A stretch of 64,000 bases of DNA. Origin: Citrobacter sp. 18056 (GTDB lineage: Bacteria > Pseudomonadota > Gammaproteobacteria > Enterobacterales > Enterobacteriaceae). Position numbers and translations under genes: made by a program. The DNA lies in assembly GCA_902706235.1 (NCBI GenBank), contig CACSJR010000014.1, forward strand, positions 62,001-126,000, written 5' to 3'. The notes beneath the pieces were generated by a model. The model saw only the letters and a program-made list of their open reading frames with translations. It made no database searches and had not been told where the DNA came from. Shown one piece after another: positions 46,729 through 56,864 of the stretch (its first letter is position 1; each line of letters starts with the position of its first letter).

Positions 46729-47679
46729 TTACAGACCGGTAAAGTAGAAGACGAAGCCCAGCGCCGCGACGCCAAACCCAAGCCAGGTCACGTGATGCGT
46801 CAGCAGGAAGCGTCCGCGCGCCAGCGAGTTTTCCACCAGCGATGCCAGCACGAATACCACCAGCAGCTTGATGACCATCACGACCAGCGCCAGCAACAGC
46901 GCGGTCGGGCTAAGGCTCACGGCCTTGCCAAACGGAATAAACACTGCGAGGAACATTTCGGCGACGACCACCTGCTTGAGGCCAATCCCCCACTTCACCA
47001 GCGCGAAATCAGAGCCGGAATATTCGGTCAGCGGCCCTTCCTGGAGTTCCTGCTCGGCTTCGGCGACGTCGAACGGGATTTTGCCCATCTCGATAAACGA
47101 CGCGAACCCGCAGGCCAGGAAAGCCATGAAGATTGCCAGCGGCGAACTCCAGCCGTGAGCCAGCGCCGCGCTGATGGTGCCGATGTTGGTTGAGCCAACA
47201 ATCAGCGCCACGACCAGCAGGCCGAGCAGCAAGATCGGCTCCACCAAAATACCGAGCGTGAGTTCACGGCTGGCTCCAATCCCCGCGAAGGAACTGCTGC
47301 TGTCGAGCCCGGAAAGGGCAAAGAAGAAACGGAACAACGCGAACAGGTACAGCAGAGTGATTAAATCCCCTGCCCCGCCGAACGGTGAGGTGGCGGTAAA
47401 AACGGGCAGCGCCATCGCCACCAGTAGCATGCTGCTGAGCAGCACCCACGGCATCAGGCGGAACATCGGCCCGGACTGATCCGGGCCGACCGGCTGGCGT
47501 TTCAGCAGCTTGACGAGGTCACGATAGTCCTGAAGAATGCCAGGCCCGCGACGAGTGTGCATACGCGCACGGATCTGGCGGGAAATGCCGGTCATCAGCG
47601 GCGTCAACGCCAGCAGAATGACCGCCTGACACACGGCGAACAGCCCCATGCCCCACGCAGGCGTTTGTTGGATTAACAT
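46729..47679 (-). CDS. hyfC: Hydrogenase-4 membrane subunit HyfC
   Basis: NuoH-like membrane anchor linking hydrophilic and membrane arms. 316 aa, about eight helices. Conserved loop RARMHTRRGPGILQDYRDLVKLLKR and the Glu-rich FIEMGKIPFDVAEAEQELQEGPLTEYSG. GGAG precedes the ATG. Confidence 0.95.
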   Translation of the reverse strand: MLIQQTPAWGMGLFAVCQAVILLALTPLMTGISRQIRARMHTRRGPGILQDYRDLVKLLKRQPVGPDQSGPMFRLMPWVLLSSMLLVAMALPVFTATSPFGGAGDLITLLYLFALFRFFFALSGLDSSSSFAGIGASRELTLGILVEPILLLGLLVVALIVGSTNIGTISAALAHGWSSPLAIFMAFLACGFASFIEMGKIPFDVAEAEQELQEGPLTEYSGSDFALVKWGIGLKQVVVAEMFLAVFIPFGKAVSLSPTALLLALVVMVIKLLVVFVLASLVENSLARGRFLLTHHVTWLGFGVAALGFVFYFTGL

Positions 47680-47689
47680 CTCATTCTCC

Positions 47690-49705
47690 TCACAGAGCCA
47701 CGGTCAGTAACAGAACCACCAGCGCCACCACCACATACAGGCAGTAAAGGCGGAAGTCCCCGCTCTGCATTCGCTGAATGCCCGCACCGGCGCGCTGAAC
47801 AAGGCGCACCAGCGGCCAGATAATACGGTCGTCCCAGAACGGCTCGACCGCCGCCGCACCCTCGGTGACTTTGGTCAGGCTGCGGCTTAACGCGTCAGAA
47901 GGATCGAGCTGTTTGCGCATCCGGTACAGCGGGGCAAACATCACGCGCAGCGGCTGAGTGAAGCTCCCCGCGGAGGCAGACATCGCCTCTTCCCAGGCGT
48001 AACCACAGGCCCACGGCTGGCCACGACGGCGGAATGGCCCGCGTGCGCCACGCAGCACCCACCATACCGCCAGCGGCAGTAACGGCAGGCCCAGCAATAG
48101 CAGGAAGGTCATGGCCGGAGAGAACATCGCCTGAGCGCTGTCACCCGGTTGCAGAAGGGTGTTATTGGTGACAATCACATCTGAGGTGTGCGTCAGCGAA
48201 GTCGCCACCTGCGTCAGTACCGGTGCGACAACGGACGCGCCGATGCCAAGCGCCACGCACAGCAGCGCCATCACGATCATCGCGGCGGTCATCGGCCAGG
48301 GTACTTCGCGCGCGTGCTCCGCCTGCTCACTGCGGGCGCCGCCGCAGAAGCTGATACCGTAGACTTTGACGAAGCACATTGCCGCCAGCGCGCCGGTAAT
48401 CGCCAGCATGACCATCGCAACCGGCCCGGCAAGACGCATGGCAAAATCGCCGTCATGGCTCATGGTGAACAGTGACTGGTAGGTAAACCATTCGCTGACG
48501 AAGCCGTTCAGCGGAGGCAGTGCGGAAATGGACATACAGCCAATCAGGAAAGCGGTGCCGGTGAGCGGCATCAACTTGGCGAGGCCGCCCATTTTTTCCA
48601 TATCACGGGTGTGAACGCGGAAAATCACCGCCCCCGCGCCGAGGAACAGCAACCCTTTAAATAGCGCGTGGTTGAGCAAATGGAACAGTGCGCCGAGCAG
48701 GCCAATGGTCGCCAGCAGCGGATGGTGCGCTGCGATGCCGACCATGCCGACGCCAACCCCCATCAGGATGATGCCAATGTTCTCCACGGTGTGCCACGCC
48801 AGCAGGCGCTTGATATCGTGTTCGGCCAGCGCGTACAGCACGCCAAGCACCGACGACACCGCACCAAACGCCAGCACCACCAGACCCCACCAGCTTTCGG
48901 TCGCCCCAAGCAGGTCGATCCCGACTTTGATAATGCCGAAGATACCGATTTTGACCATCACCCCGGACATCAGCGCGGACGCATGAGACGGGGCCGCCGG
49001 GTGCGCTCGCGGCAGCCAGCTGTGCAGTGGCAGCATCCCTGCCTTCGCCCCAAAGCCGAGGAATGCGAGAATAAACACCACCGACGCCAGGCCTGCGGAA
49101 AGATGCACATGACGGAAGGATTCAAACTCCAGACTGCCGCTTTCACGCCACATCAGGAAGAAGGCCACCATGATCAGCACCGACCCGGCATGCGCGATAA
49201 AGAAGTACAGCAGCCCGGCCTTGATTGACTCTTCGCTCTGATCGGCGATAACCAAAAACCACGAGGCCAGCGACATCATTTCGAACAGGATGATGAACCA
49301 GAAGCCGTTGTCCATCACCACCAGCCCGACCATCGAGGCGATAAACAGGTTCATAAAGAACCCCATCGACGCCGCGCCTTTGCCGAGATATTCCTGCATA
49401 TAAGAGAGCGAATAGAGGGCGCAGAGCATCACCAGCAGTGAAATCACCGTCACCATAAATGCTGCCAGGCTGTCGATGCGCACGCTAAACGCCGCGAACG
49501 GGAACGGTCCTGCCGCACTCCAGTTCAGCACTTCACCGCTGAACAACACCGGCAGTGCGCTGCACAGACCAAGCAAACCACCGAGCATCGCACTGATGCC
49601 CGCCACGCGAATGGCCAGCCCTTCGTTTTTTTGCAGCAGCAAAGACACCACGCCGCCTGCAACGTACAAGGCCAGCGACCACATCAGTAATTGCAGTGAA
49701 TCCAT
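47690..49705 (-). CDS. hyfB: Hydrogenase-4 membrane subunit HyfB
   Basis: NuoL-type antiporter-like subunit of 671 aa with about 16 helices. Lys/His path segments: FGAKAGMLPLHSWLPRAHPAAPSHASALMSGVMVKIGIFG, LAWHTVENIGIILMGVGVG and LFHLLNHALFKGLLFLGAGAV. Its ATG shares one base with the hyfA stop (TAATG). Confidence 0.96.
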   Translation of the reverse strand: MDSLQLLMWSLALYVAGGVVSLLLQKNEGLAIRVAGISAMLGGLLGLCSALPVLFSGEVLNWSAAGPFPFAAFSVRIDSLAAFMVTVISLLVMLCALYSLSYMQEYLGKGAASMGFFMNLFIASMVGLVVMDNGFWFIILFEMMSLASWFLVIADQSEESIKAGLLYFFIAHAGSVLIMVAFFLMWRESGSLEFESFRHVHLSAGLASVVFILAFLGFGAKAGMLPLHSWLPRAHPAAPSHASALMSGVMVKIGIFGIIKVGIDLLGATESWWGLVVLAFGAVSSVLGVLYALAEHDIKRLLAWHTVENIGIILMGVGVGMVGIAAHHPLLATIGLLGALFHLLNHALFKGLLFLGAGAVIFRVHTRDMEKMGGLAKLMPLTGTAFLIGCMSISALPPLNGFVSEWFTYQSLFTMSHDGDFAMRLAGPVAMVMLAITGALAAMCFVKVYGISFCGGARSEQAEHAREVPWPMTAAMIVMALLCVALGIGASVVAPVLTQVATSLTHTSDVIVTNNTLLQPGDSAQAMFSPAMTFLLLLGLPLLPLAVWWVLRGARGPFRRRGQPWACGYAWEEAMSASAGSFTQPLRVMFAPLYRMRKQLDPSDALSRSLTKVTEGAAAVEPFWDDRIIWPLVRLVQRAGAGIQRMQSGDFRLYCLYVVVALVVLLLTVAL

Positions 49706-50325
49706 TAGTTTTGCTCCCCTGCAAAGTTCACCTGACCCGGCAAGGTCTCCGGCATCGACAGCGCGGTTTGCGACCGACGCTGTTTCGCCTGAGCCTCAAT
49801 GGACTGCGGCTCAATCAGGTGCAGTGCTTTTGTCGGACAGGAATGCACGCACGCCGGGCCTTCCGGCAGGAAATGGCACAGGTCGCATTTCACGGCGATG
49901 GTGCGCATCCCCGCATTCCAGCTCAAAAACGGATGCATGCTGTCCGGGCTGACCGGCACATCGCTGAGCAATGACGCCGGAACGTAGTGTTCAAACTGCG
50001 CGGGCATATTTAGCGGCGTACTGCCCGCAGGCGTAATCGCCCCGAACGGACACACCAGACCACAGAGTTTGCAGCCGATGCACAGGCTTTCGTTTATCTG
50101 GACGCTGTCGTCCTCAAGGGCAATAGCGTTGACCGGACACACCCGTTTGCAGGGCGCATCTTCGCAATGACGACATAACACTGGGGCCGTGTCGTCACCG
50201 GTGCGCGCCATCGTGAGTCTCGGGTGCTGCTGTAGCCCCTGAGCTTTATGGACATCGGAGCAGGCCGCGAGGCAGGTATTGCATCCGATGCACCACTGAG
50301 GATCCGCAATCACAAAGCGGTTCAT
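49705..50325 (-). CDS. hyfA: Hydrogenase-4 Fe-S electron carrier HyfA
   Basis: 206 aa from ATG 50325 (MNRFVIADPQWCIGCNTC). Four 4Fe-4S motifs: CIGCNTCLAAC, CRHCEDAPCKRVC, CIGCKLCGLVC and CDLCHFLPEGPACVHSC. Transfers electrons from formate dehydrogenase-H to the hydrogenase. First gene of the operon, behind a consensus sigma-54 promoter. No hycA-like gene precedes it. Confidence 0.95.
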   Translation of the reverse strand: MNRFVIADPQWCIGCNTCLAACSDVHKAQGLQQHPRLTMARTGDDTAPVLCRHCEDAPCKRVCPVNAIALEDDSVQINESLCIGCKLCGLVCPFGAITPAGSTPLNMPAQFEHYVPASLLSDVPVSPDSMHPFLSWNAGMRTIAVKCDLCHFLPEGPACVHSCPTKALHLIEPQSIEAQAKQRRSQTALSMPETLPGQVNFAGEQN

Positions 50326-50366
50326 GGTTATTCCTCTGAAGCGGAAGAAAATTATCCGGCTTGTAT

Positions 50367-50382
50367 AGCAATTTGCGTGCCA
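50367..50382 (-). promoter_or_regulatory. Sigma-54 promoter of hyfA operon
   Basis: Minus-strand TGGCACGCAAATTGCT is essentially the -24/-12 consensus, 41 bases before hyfA. Confidence 0.93.
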
Positions 50383-50585
50383 TCTCACTATTCATCTATT
50401 AAACAATAAGTTATACATCACCCCTCCCCTTCAGCGACTGTCATCGTCAGCGTGACGACGATTGTGACGATCGACGTTTACTGTGCCATTCGACCTCACC
50501 GTCATTTGTGGCGACATGCCGTCACTATTGTCATTCCAGATCTGTCATTCAGTGATTTATCGATAAAAATCAACAAAATGAATAA

Positions 50586-50601
50586 TGGCCTGTTTTTTGC
50601 T
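50586..50601 (+). promoter_or_regulatory. Sigma-54 promoter of hypA operon
   Basis: TGGCCTGTTTTTTGCT has GG and GC ten bases apart, 35 bases before hypA. Confidence 0.88.
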
Positions 50602-50636
50602 TAGGGAAGCGAAGTCCAGAATTAACGGGAAATGTT

Positions 50637-50987
50637 ATGCACGAAATCACCCTTTGCCAGCGGGCGCTGGAAATTGTCGAGCAGCAAGCGCTCGCCAACG
50701 ATGCCAGCCGCGTGACGGCGGTCTGGCTGAAGGTCGGGGCCTTTTCCTGCGTGGAGCCCTCATCCCTGAGTTTCTGCTTTGAGCTGGTGTGTCGCGGCAC
50801 GCTGGCGGAAGGCTGCCAGCTGCACATTGAAGAACAATCTGCGCAGTGCTGGTGCCCGGAATGTCAGATGGACATCAAACTTATCTCGCAACACGTTCGC
50901 CGCTGCGCACAGTGCGGCAGCGACCGGTTACGTATTGTCGCTGATGACGGATTTCAGATTCAGCGCATCGAAGTCATTGAGGAATAA
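50637..50987 (+). CDS. hypA: Hydrogenase nickel metallochaperone HypA
   Basis: 116 aa. N-terminal MHEITLC supplies the nickel site (His2, Glu3). A Cys4 zinc site is formed by CWCPEC and CAQCGSDRL. With HypB it inserts nickel into the hydrogenase precursor, here presumably HyfG. Three bases separate it from hypB. Confidence 0.96.
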   Translation: MHEITLCQRALEIVEQQALANDASRVTAVWLKVGAFSCVEPSSLSFCFELVCRGTLAEGCQLHIEEQSAQCWCPECQMDIKLISQHVRRCAQCGSDRLRIVADDGFQIQRIEVIEE

Positions 50988-50990
50988 GGT

Positions 50991-51860
50991 ATGTGTACAA
51001 CCTGTGGCTGCGCGGACGGCAATCGCTATATAGAAGGCGACGAGCACAATCCGCATTCGGCCTTTCGCGGTGCGCCGTTTGCGCCTGCCTCGCGCCCGAC
51101 GCTCACAATTACCGGCATCACGCCAGAATTCAGCCCACAGCAGTCTACGCAGGGCGATTTGCACTACGGACACGGTGAAGCGGGCACGCACGCCCCGGGC
51201 ATCAGCCAACGCAAAATGCTGGAAGTGGAAATCGATGTGCTGGAGAAAAATAACCGTCTGGCGACCCGCAATAGGGCGCAATTTGCCGCGCATGAACTGC
51301 TGGTGCTGAATCTGGTTTCCAGTCCCGGCTCCGGTAAAACGACGCTGCTGACTGAAACGCTGACCCGCCTTAACGGCAACGTACCCTGCGCGGTTATCGA
51401 AGGTGACCAGCAAACGGTGAATGACGCCGCCCGCATTCGCGCCACCGGCACCCCAGCGATTCAGGTCAATACCGGCAAAGGCTGCCATCTCGATGCGAAG
51501 ATGATTGCCGACGCCGCCCTGCGCCTGCAGTTGAAAGATAACGGAATTCTGTTTATCGAAAACGTCGGCAACCTGGTGTGCCCGGCCAGTTTCGATCTTG
51601 GCGAGCGGCATAAAGTGGCGGTGCTCTCCGTCACCGAAGGCGAGGACAAACCGCTGAAGTATCCGCAAATGTTTGCCGCCGCGTCCCTGCTGCTACTGAA
51701 CAAAATCGACCTGCTGCCGTATCTGCAATTCGACGTCGAAAAGTGCCTGAGCTATGCGCGAGAAGTAAACCCTGCCATTGAGGTTATCCTGATATCCGCC
51801 ACCAGCGGAGAAGGCATGGACACATGGCTCACGTGGCTGGAGACGCAGCGATGTGCATAG
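50991..51860 (+). CDS. hypB: Hydrogenase nickel-incorporation GTPase HypB
   Basis: 289 aa. High-affinity nickel motif MCTTCGC at the N-terminus, then a GTPase domain: P-loop [16 protein letters not shown], second metal site GCHLDAKM, and NKIDLLPY as the guanine-specificity motif. No long His-rich nickel store; only a few His in the linker (about residues 55-70). Overlaps hypC by ten bases. Confidence 0.97.
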   Translation: MCTTCGCADGNRYIEGDEHNPHSAFRGAPFAPASRPTLTITGITPEFSPQQSTQGDLHYGHGEAGTHAPGISQRKMLEVEIDVLEKNNRLATRNRAQFAAHELLVLNLVSSPGSGKTTLLTETLTRLNGNVPCAVIEGDQQTVNDAARIRATGTPAIQVNTGKGCHLDAKMIADAALRLQLKDNGILFIENVGNLVCPASFDLGERHKVAVLSVTEGEDKPLKYPQMFAAASLLLLNKIDLLPYLQFDVEKCLSYAREVNPAIEVILISATSGEGMDTWLTWLETQRCA

Positions 51861-52123
51861 GCGTTCCGGGACAAATTTGCGCTATCGACGGGAACCTGGC
51901 GAAGGTCGATGTCTGCGGAATTCAGCGCGATGTGGACCTGACGCTGGTCGGCGTCACCGATGAACAGGGCCAGTCACGCATGGGCCAGTGGGTGCTGGTG
52001 CACGTCGGTTTCGCCATGAGCGTGATTGATGAGCACGAAGCCCGCGAGACGCTGGCCGCGTTGCAAAACATGTTCGAAGTCGAACCCGACGTCGGCGCGC
52101 TGATGTGGGGCGAGGATAGGTGA
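51851..52123 (+). CDS. hypC: Hydrogenase maturation chaperone HypC
   Basis: 90 aa from ATG 51851, so that the essential Cys2 follows the initiator (MCIGVPGQI). Conserved His in [13 protein letters not shown]. Carries Fe(CN)2CO with HypD and chaperones the large subunit. The longer frame from 51824 would bury Cys2 and is rejected. Confidence 0.96.
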   Translation: MCIGVPGQICAIDGNLAKVDVCGIQRDVDLTLVGVTDEQGQSRMGQWVLVHVGFAMSVIDEHEARETLAALQNMFEVEPDVGALMWGEDR

Positions 52124-53244
52124 TGCGTTATGTTGATGAATACCGCGCGCCTGAGCAGGTAATGCAGCTTATCGCGAACCTGAAAACCCGCGCCCCGCTT
52201 CTTTCCTGTACGCGTGAAAAACCGCTGCGGATCATGGAAGTCTGCGGTGGGCACACTCACGCTATTTTCCGCTTTGGCCTCGACCAGCTTTTGCCGGACA
52301 ACATCGAGTTTATTCACGGCCCGGGATGCCCGGTCTGCGTGCTGCCGATGGGCAGAATCGACACCTGTATCGATATCGCCAGCCACCCTGAGGTCATTTT
52401 TTGCACCTTTGGCGATGCGATGCGCGTGCCGGGAAAAAACGGCTCACTGACCCAGGCCAAAGCGCGCGGGGCTGATATCCGCATCGTCTATTCACCGATG
52501 GATGCCCTACGCCTGGCGACGGAAAATCCCGAGCGCAAAGTGGTCTTTTTCGGTCTCGGTTTTGAAACCACCATGCCCGCTACGGCGATCACTTTGCAGC
52601 AGGCAAAGGCGCAGAACCTGACCAATTTTTTCTTCTTTTGCCAGCACATTACATTGATTCCCACCTTGCGCAGCCTGCTTGAGCAGCCCGACAACAGCAT
52701 TGACGCCTTCCTGGCTCCGGGCCATGTCAGCATGGTGATTGGTACGCACAGCTACGATTTTATTGCCGATCATTATCAGCGCCCGTTAGTGGTTGCCGGT
52801 TTTGAGCCGGTCGATCTGTTGCAGGGTGTCAACATGCTGGTGGAACAGAAAATCGCGGGTGAAAGCCACGTCGAGAACCAGTATCGCCGCGTGGTGCCGG
52901 ATGCGGGCAACGCCCTGGCACAGACGGCCATTGCCAACGTTTTTGCCGTCAACGGTGACAGCGAATGGCGCGGTCTCGGGGTCATTGCCGAATCGGGCGT
53001 GAAATTAATGCCGGAGTACCAGCGCTTTGACGCCGAAGCCCATTTCCAGCCGCCGCTGCGTCAGGTATGCGATGACCCGCACGCCCGCTGTGGCGAGGTG
53101 CTCACCGGTCGCTGCAAGCCGCATCAATGCCCGCTGTTTGGCAACGTCTGCAATCCACAAAGTGCGTTTGGCGCGCTGATGGTGTCCTCCGAAGGCGCCT
53201 GCGCGGCGTGGTATCAGTACCGAAGTCAGGAAGGTGAACAATGA
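52123..53244 (+). CDS. hypD: Hydrogenase iron-cofactor scaffold HypD
   Basis: 373 aa, E. coli length. Start ATG at 52123 shares a base with the hypC stop. Conserved Cys motifs: VCGGHTHAIF, GPGCPVCVLP and a C-terminal 4Fe-4S set including CGEVLTGRCKPHQCPLFGNVC. Assembles the Fe(CN)2CO group with HypC and HypE. Confidence 0.97.
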   Translation: MRYVDEYRAPEQVMQLIANLKTRAPLLSCTREKPLRIMEVCGGHTHAIFRFGLDQLLPDNIEFIHGPGCPVCVLPMGRIDTCIDIASHPEVIFCTFGDAMRVPGKNGSLTQAKARGADIRIVYSPMDALRLATENPERKVVFFGLGFETTMPATAITLQQAKAQNLTNFFFFCQHITLIPTLRSLLEQPDNSIDAFLAPGHVSMVIGTHSYDFIADHYQRPLVVAGFEPVDLLQGVNMLVEQKIAGESHVENQYRRVVPDAGNALAQTAIANVFAVNGDSEWRGLGVIAESGVKLMPEYQRFDAEAHFQPPLRQVCDDPHARCGEVLTGRCKPHQCPLFGNVCNPQSAFGALMVSSEGACAAWYQYRSQEGEQ

Positions 53245-54251
53245 AAACCGTACAAATAGCCCACGGCAGCGGCGGCCAGGCGATGCAGCAACTGATTAAC
53301 GATTTGTTCATGCAGGCATTCGATAACCCGTGGCTGGCAGAACAAGAAGATCAGGCCCGTTTATCACTCGCGTCGCTCACCGCCAGCGGTGACCGGCTGG
53401 CTTTTTCCACCGACAGCTACGTTATAGACCCGTTATTCTTCCCCGGCGGGGATATCGGCAAGCTGGCGATTTGCGGCACCGCCAATGACGTCGCCGTCAG
53501 CGGAGCTATTCCGCGCTACCTTTCCTGCGGTTTTATCCTCGAAGAGGGACTGGAGATGGCGGTTCTGGAAAAGGTCGTCAACAGCATGGCGCTGACGGCA
53601 AAAGCCGCCGACATCGCCATCGTCACCGGTGACACCAAAGTGGTGCCGCGCGGTGCTGCGGACAAACTGTTCATCAACACCGCCGGGCTGGGTGCCATTC
53701 CGGCTGATGTTCATTGGGGCGCGCAGCAGCTCGTGCCGGGCGACGTGCTGCTGGTCAGCGGCACCCTCGGAGATCATGGCGCAGCCATTCTCAACCTGCG
53801 AGAACAACTGGGGCTGGATGGCGATTTACGTAGCGACTGCGCGGTTTTGACGCCGTTGATTCAGACCCTGCGAGGCATTCCCGGTGTTAAGGCATTGCGT
53901 GATGCCACTCGGGGCGGCGTGAATGCGGTAGCCCATGAATTTGCAGCCGCCAGCGGCTGTGGTGTGATGTTGCATGAGGCCAATCTGCCGGTGAAATCTG
54001 CCGTCCGTGGCGTGTGTGAACTGCTCGGGCTTGATGCCCTGAACTTCGCCAACGAAGGCAAGCTGGTGATAGGCGTGTCCGCAGGCGCTGCTGAGCGCGT
54101 ACTCTCCACGCTACGCTCGCACCCATTAGGCTGTGATGCCGCCATCATCGGCGAAATTACCGAGCGCCGCGGCGTGCACCTGACCGGACTTTACGGCGTC
54201 CGTCGCACGTTAGATTTACCTCATGCCGAACCGCTGCCGCGGATCTGCTAA
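53241..54251 (+). CDS. hypE: Hydrogenase maturation dehydratase HypE
   Basis: 336 aa, PurM-like fold. The C-terminal residues PRIC end in the Cys that is carbamoylated by HypF and dehydrated to thiocyanate. ATP-site motifs: GSGGQAMQQLI, GTANDVAVSGA and GDTKVVPRG. Overlaps hypD by four bases. Confidence 0.97.
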   Translation: MKTVQIAHGSGGQAMQQLINDLFMQAFDNPWLAEQEDQARLSLASLTASGDRLAFSTDSYVIDPLFFPGGDIGKLAICGTANDVAVSGAIPRYLSCGFILEEGLEMAVLEKVVNSMALTAKAADIAIVTGDTKVVPRGAADKLFINTAGLGAIPADVHWGAQQLVPGDVLLVSGTLGDHGAAILNLREQLGLDGDLRSDCAVLTPLIQTLRGIPGVKALRDATRGGVNAVAHEFAAASGCGVMLHEANLPVKSAVRGVCELLGLDALNFANEGKLVIGVSAGAAERVLSTLRSHPLGCDAAIIGEITERRGVHLTGLYGVRRTLDLPHAEPLPRIC

Positions 54252-54290
54252 CGCTATTTTCGCGCCAGCGGCGCATTGTAGGTAAGCACT

Positions 54291-56366
54291 ATGTCATCAA
54301 CAGCGATGAGCGATCTCGGCCAGCAGGGCCTGCTCGATATTACCCGGTCTTTGCTGCAACAGCGCGATCTGTCCGGTGTTTGCGAAGCATTGACACAGTT
54401 GATCAAACAGGCCGGGCTTGCCGAACGCGTGGCTATTTTGCTGTGGCAGCCTGGCAATCAGCGCGTGAGTTATCACGCCAGCGCCACCTGCGCGCCCGGT
54501 AAAAGCGGCGAAGAAATCCTGCTGGCGCAGGGCCCCCTTCACCGGCTATTGACCCGGCCAGATGCGCTCAACTGCGACTATCAGGAATTTTGTGCCGCCT
54601 GGCCGACGCTGACGAATAACCCTCTTTATCCTGAATTTGGTCGCTATGCCCTGCTCCCGCTGGCGCAGGAAGGTCGCATTGTAGGTGGCTGCGAGTTTAT
54701 CCGTGACAACGACGCCGCGTGGAGCGAGAAAGAATTTCAGCGCCTGCAAACATTGACTCAGCTGGTGGCAATCGTCACCGAACAGTTCCTGACTCGCCTT
54801 AGCCGCAGCGCCGATCGCCAGCAGCTTCGCCTTGAACGGGATAATTTCCGCATTCTGGTCGATATCACCAACGCAGTACTGTCGCGGCTTAACATTGACG
54901 AACTGGTCAGCGAAGTGGCAAAGGCCCTTCACGATCATTTCCACATCGATGCGATTAGCGTGGTGCTCCGCAGCCCGCAGCCGGGCAAGCTCGACGTATA
55001 CACCAGCCATTATCTGGACGGTGAAGCGCCACTGCATGATGTCGCTGAAGTGGATGAACGCGGTTCGCTGAGTGAGCAAATCTTTAAAAATCAGCAAATG
55101 ATGCTGCTGACGCTGGCCAATCTGAATCAGCTGCCGCAGGGGGATCGCCAGCTGTTTTCCCTGTGGGGAAATGAACTACAAAGCCTGTGCCTGCTGCCAC
55201 TGATGTCTGGCTCCACGACGCTCGGCGTGCTGAAACTGGCCCAGCGTAACGAACAGGTTTTCACTGCCAGCAATCTTCGTCTGCTGCGCCAGATTGCCGG
55301 ACGGGTGTCGATTGCGGTCGATAATGCGCTGGCGTATCAGGAAATCCAGCGTCTGAAAGAGCGCCTGGCGGATGAAAACAAAGTGCTCACCGAACAGCTC
55401 AATACGCTGGATAACGATTTTGGCGAGATTATCGGGCGCAGCGATGCGATGCTTACCGTGCTGCGTCAGGTGGAAATGGTGGCACAAAGCGACAGCACGG
55501 TGCTTATTCTCGGTGAAACCGGTACGGGTAAAGAGCTGATTGCGCGCGCCATTCACCATCTGAGCCATCGTCGTGAACAGCGGATGATCAAAATGAACTG
55601 CGCCGCAATGCCCGCTGGATTGCTAGAAAGCGACCTGTTCGGCCATTCGCGCGGGGCATTTACCGGGGCGAGCACGCCACGCATCGGACGTTTCGAACTG
55701 GCAGACAAAAGCTCGCTATTTCTTGATGAGGTCGGCGACATGCCGCTTGAGCTTCAGCCGAAGCTACTGCGCGTTTTACAGGATCAAGAATTTGAGCGCC
55801 TCGGCAGTCACACGCTTATCCGCACCGATGTGCGCCTGATTGCCGCCACTAATCGCGATTTGCGTCAGATGGTAGAAGACCGGGAATTTCGCAGCGACCT
55901 TTATTATCGCCTGAACGTCTTTCCTGTCCAGCTGCCGCCACTGCGTGAGCGTCCGGATGACATTCCGCTGCTGGCAAAGGCTTTTACCAGCAAAATTGCC
56001 CGCCGTCTTGGCCGTCAGATTGACAGCATTCCGGCGCACACGCTGCGCACGCTGAGTGAAATGCCATGGCCGGGGAACGTACGTGAACTCGAGAATGTCA
56101 TTGAACGCGCTGTTTTACTGACGCCGGGTCACGTGCTGCAATTTTCACTGCCAGAAATGCTGTATCGCCCTACGGCACAACTCGTCAATCAGGGTGAACT
56201 GCCGCAGGAAGGTGAAGATGAAACGCAGCAGATCGTTCGCATACTGAAAGAAACCAACGGTGTGGTGGCCGGGCCGAAAGGTGCGGCTCAACGGTTGGGC
56301 CTCAAACGAACCACGCTGCTGTCACGCATGAAGCGCCTGGGGATCGATAAAGACACATTGGTGTAA
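54291..56366 (+). CDS. fhlA: Formate hydrogenlyase transcriptional activator FhlA
   Basis: Sigma-54 activator that senses formate and switches on the hydrogenase, hyp and hydN units. 691 aa with two N-terminal GAF-type regions (~1-170 and ~190-345), then AAA+: Walker [17 protein letters not shown] loop, Walker [12 protein letters not shown]-terminal [28 protein letters not shown]. Full length, unlike the paralogue at 37825. Placed 39 bases after hypE and probably co-transcribed. Confidence 0.97.
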   Translation: MSSTAMSDLGQQGLLDITRSLLQQRDLSGVCEALTQLIKQAGLAERVAILLWQPGNQRVSYHASATCAPGKSGEEILLAQGPLHRLLTRPDALNCDYQEFCAAWPTLTNNPLYPEFGRYALLPLAQEGRIVGGCEFIRDNDAAWSEKEFQRLQTLTQLVAIVTEQFLTRLSRSADRQQLRLERDNFRILVDITNAVLSRLNIDELVSEVAKALHDHFHIDAISVVLRSPQPGKLDVYTSHYLDGEAPLHDVAEVDERGSLSEQIFKNQQMMLLTLANLNQLPQGDRQLFSLWGNELQSLCLLPLMSGSTTLGVLKLAQRNEQVFTASNLRLLRQIAGRVSIAVDNALAYQEIQRLKERLADENKVLTEQLNTLDNDFGEIIGRSDAMLTVLRQVEMVAQSDSTVLILGETGTGKELIARAIHHLSHRREQRMIKMNCAAMPAGLLESDLFGHSRGAFTGASTPRIGRFELADKSSLFLDEVGDMPLELQPKLLRVLQDQEFERLGSHTLIRTDVRLIAATNRDLRQMVEDREFRSDLYYRLNVFPVQLPPLRERPDDIPLLAKAFTSKIARRLGRQIDSIPAHTLRTLSEMPWPGNVRELENVIERAVLLTPGHVLQFSLPEMLYRPTAQLVNQGELPQEGEDETQQIVRILKETNGVVAGPKGAAQRLGLKRTTLLSRMKRLGIDKDTLV

Positions 56367-56480
56367 ACCGGCAGGAAAAGCGATAAAGCCAGGACACGCG
56401 CAAAGGAGGCGGCTTACCCGTATCAGCACGCCACTCGCTTAGCGGTAAATTTCGACGCGACTTCTCCTGCGACGAGTTTC

Positions 56481-56825
56481 TTATTTCTTCGGTCGGTATT
56501 TTTCCGGTAGCTCAGGCACCGCGCGCTTATCATCAATCAGATGCAGGACAGTCAGCAACGGATGCCGCCACAGCATGCGTGGCCCCGCCCAGCGCATAAT
56601 CTGCTTCATCTCCTCCCGCTTAGCGGGCTGATAGCAATGCACCGGGCATTGCTTGCAGGCCGGTTTTTCTTCACCAAAGACACATTTGTCGAGCCGTTTT
56701 TCGGCGTAGGCATTCAGCGCCGCGTAGTGCTCTGGCGCTGAAATGGCCTGCGGACAGCGTTTTGCATAGAGCGCAATCATCCGACGAATCGTCAGCTTCT
56801 CTCTGCGAATACGGCTTCCAGACAT
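56481..56825 (-). CDS. ygbA: YgbA, nitrous-oxide-stimulated-promoter family protein
   Basis: 114 aa with six cysteines including CPQ, CVFGEEKPACKQCPVHC (a likely metal site) and the conserved tail KYRPKK. In E. coli the gene is induced by NO through NsrR; the protein function is only partly known. Sits after fhlA as in E. coli, where mutS follows. Confidence 0.92.
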   Translation of the reverse strand: MSGSRIRREKLTIRRMIALYAKRCPQAISAPEHYAALNAYAEKRLDKCVFGEEKPACKQCPVHCYQPAKREEMKQIMRWAGPRMLWRHPLLTVLHLIDDKRAVPELPEKYRPKK

Positions 56826-56843
56826 GGTGCTTCCTCAAATCAT

Positions 56844-56864
56844 AAGATGCATGAATAATACCCT
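56844..56864 (-). promoter_or_regulatory. Possible NsrR site upstream of ygbA
   Basis: AAGATGCAT followed by an AT-rich half (GAATAATAC) resembles the NsrR half-site AAGATGCATTT, about 20 bases upstream of the ygbA start. Confidence 0.5.

Larger units (their letters stand above)
50326..50636. promoter_or_regulatory. Divergent hyfA–hypA control region
   Basis: This 311-bp gene-free spacer carries the two sigma-54 promoters annotated separately. Between them are repeated TGTCATC/GACGAC-type elements: a palindrome TGTCATC-N8-GACGACG at 50439-50460, and further GTCATT/GCGAC units between 50462 and 50550. They resemble the candidate FhlA site at hydN. An AT-rich tract (50390-50415) could bind IHF. 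Confidence 0.65.

Noticed and set aside
39541-50325. Calling the hydrogenase operon hyc (hydrogenase-3) from its position next to hypA and hycI
   Set aside because: hyfD, hyfE and hyfF homologues are present, and the large and small subunits match Hyf-specific residues.
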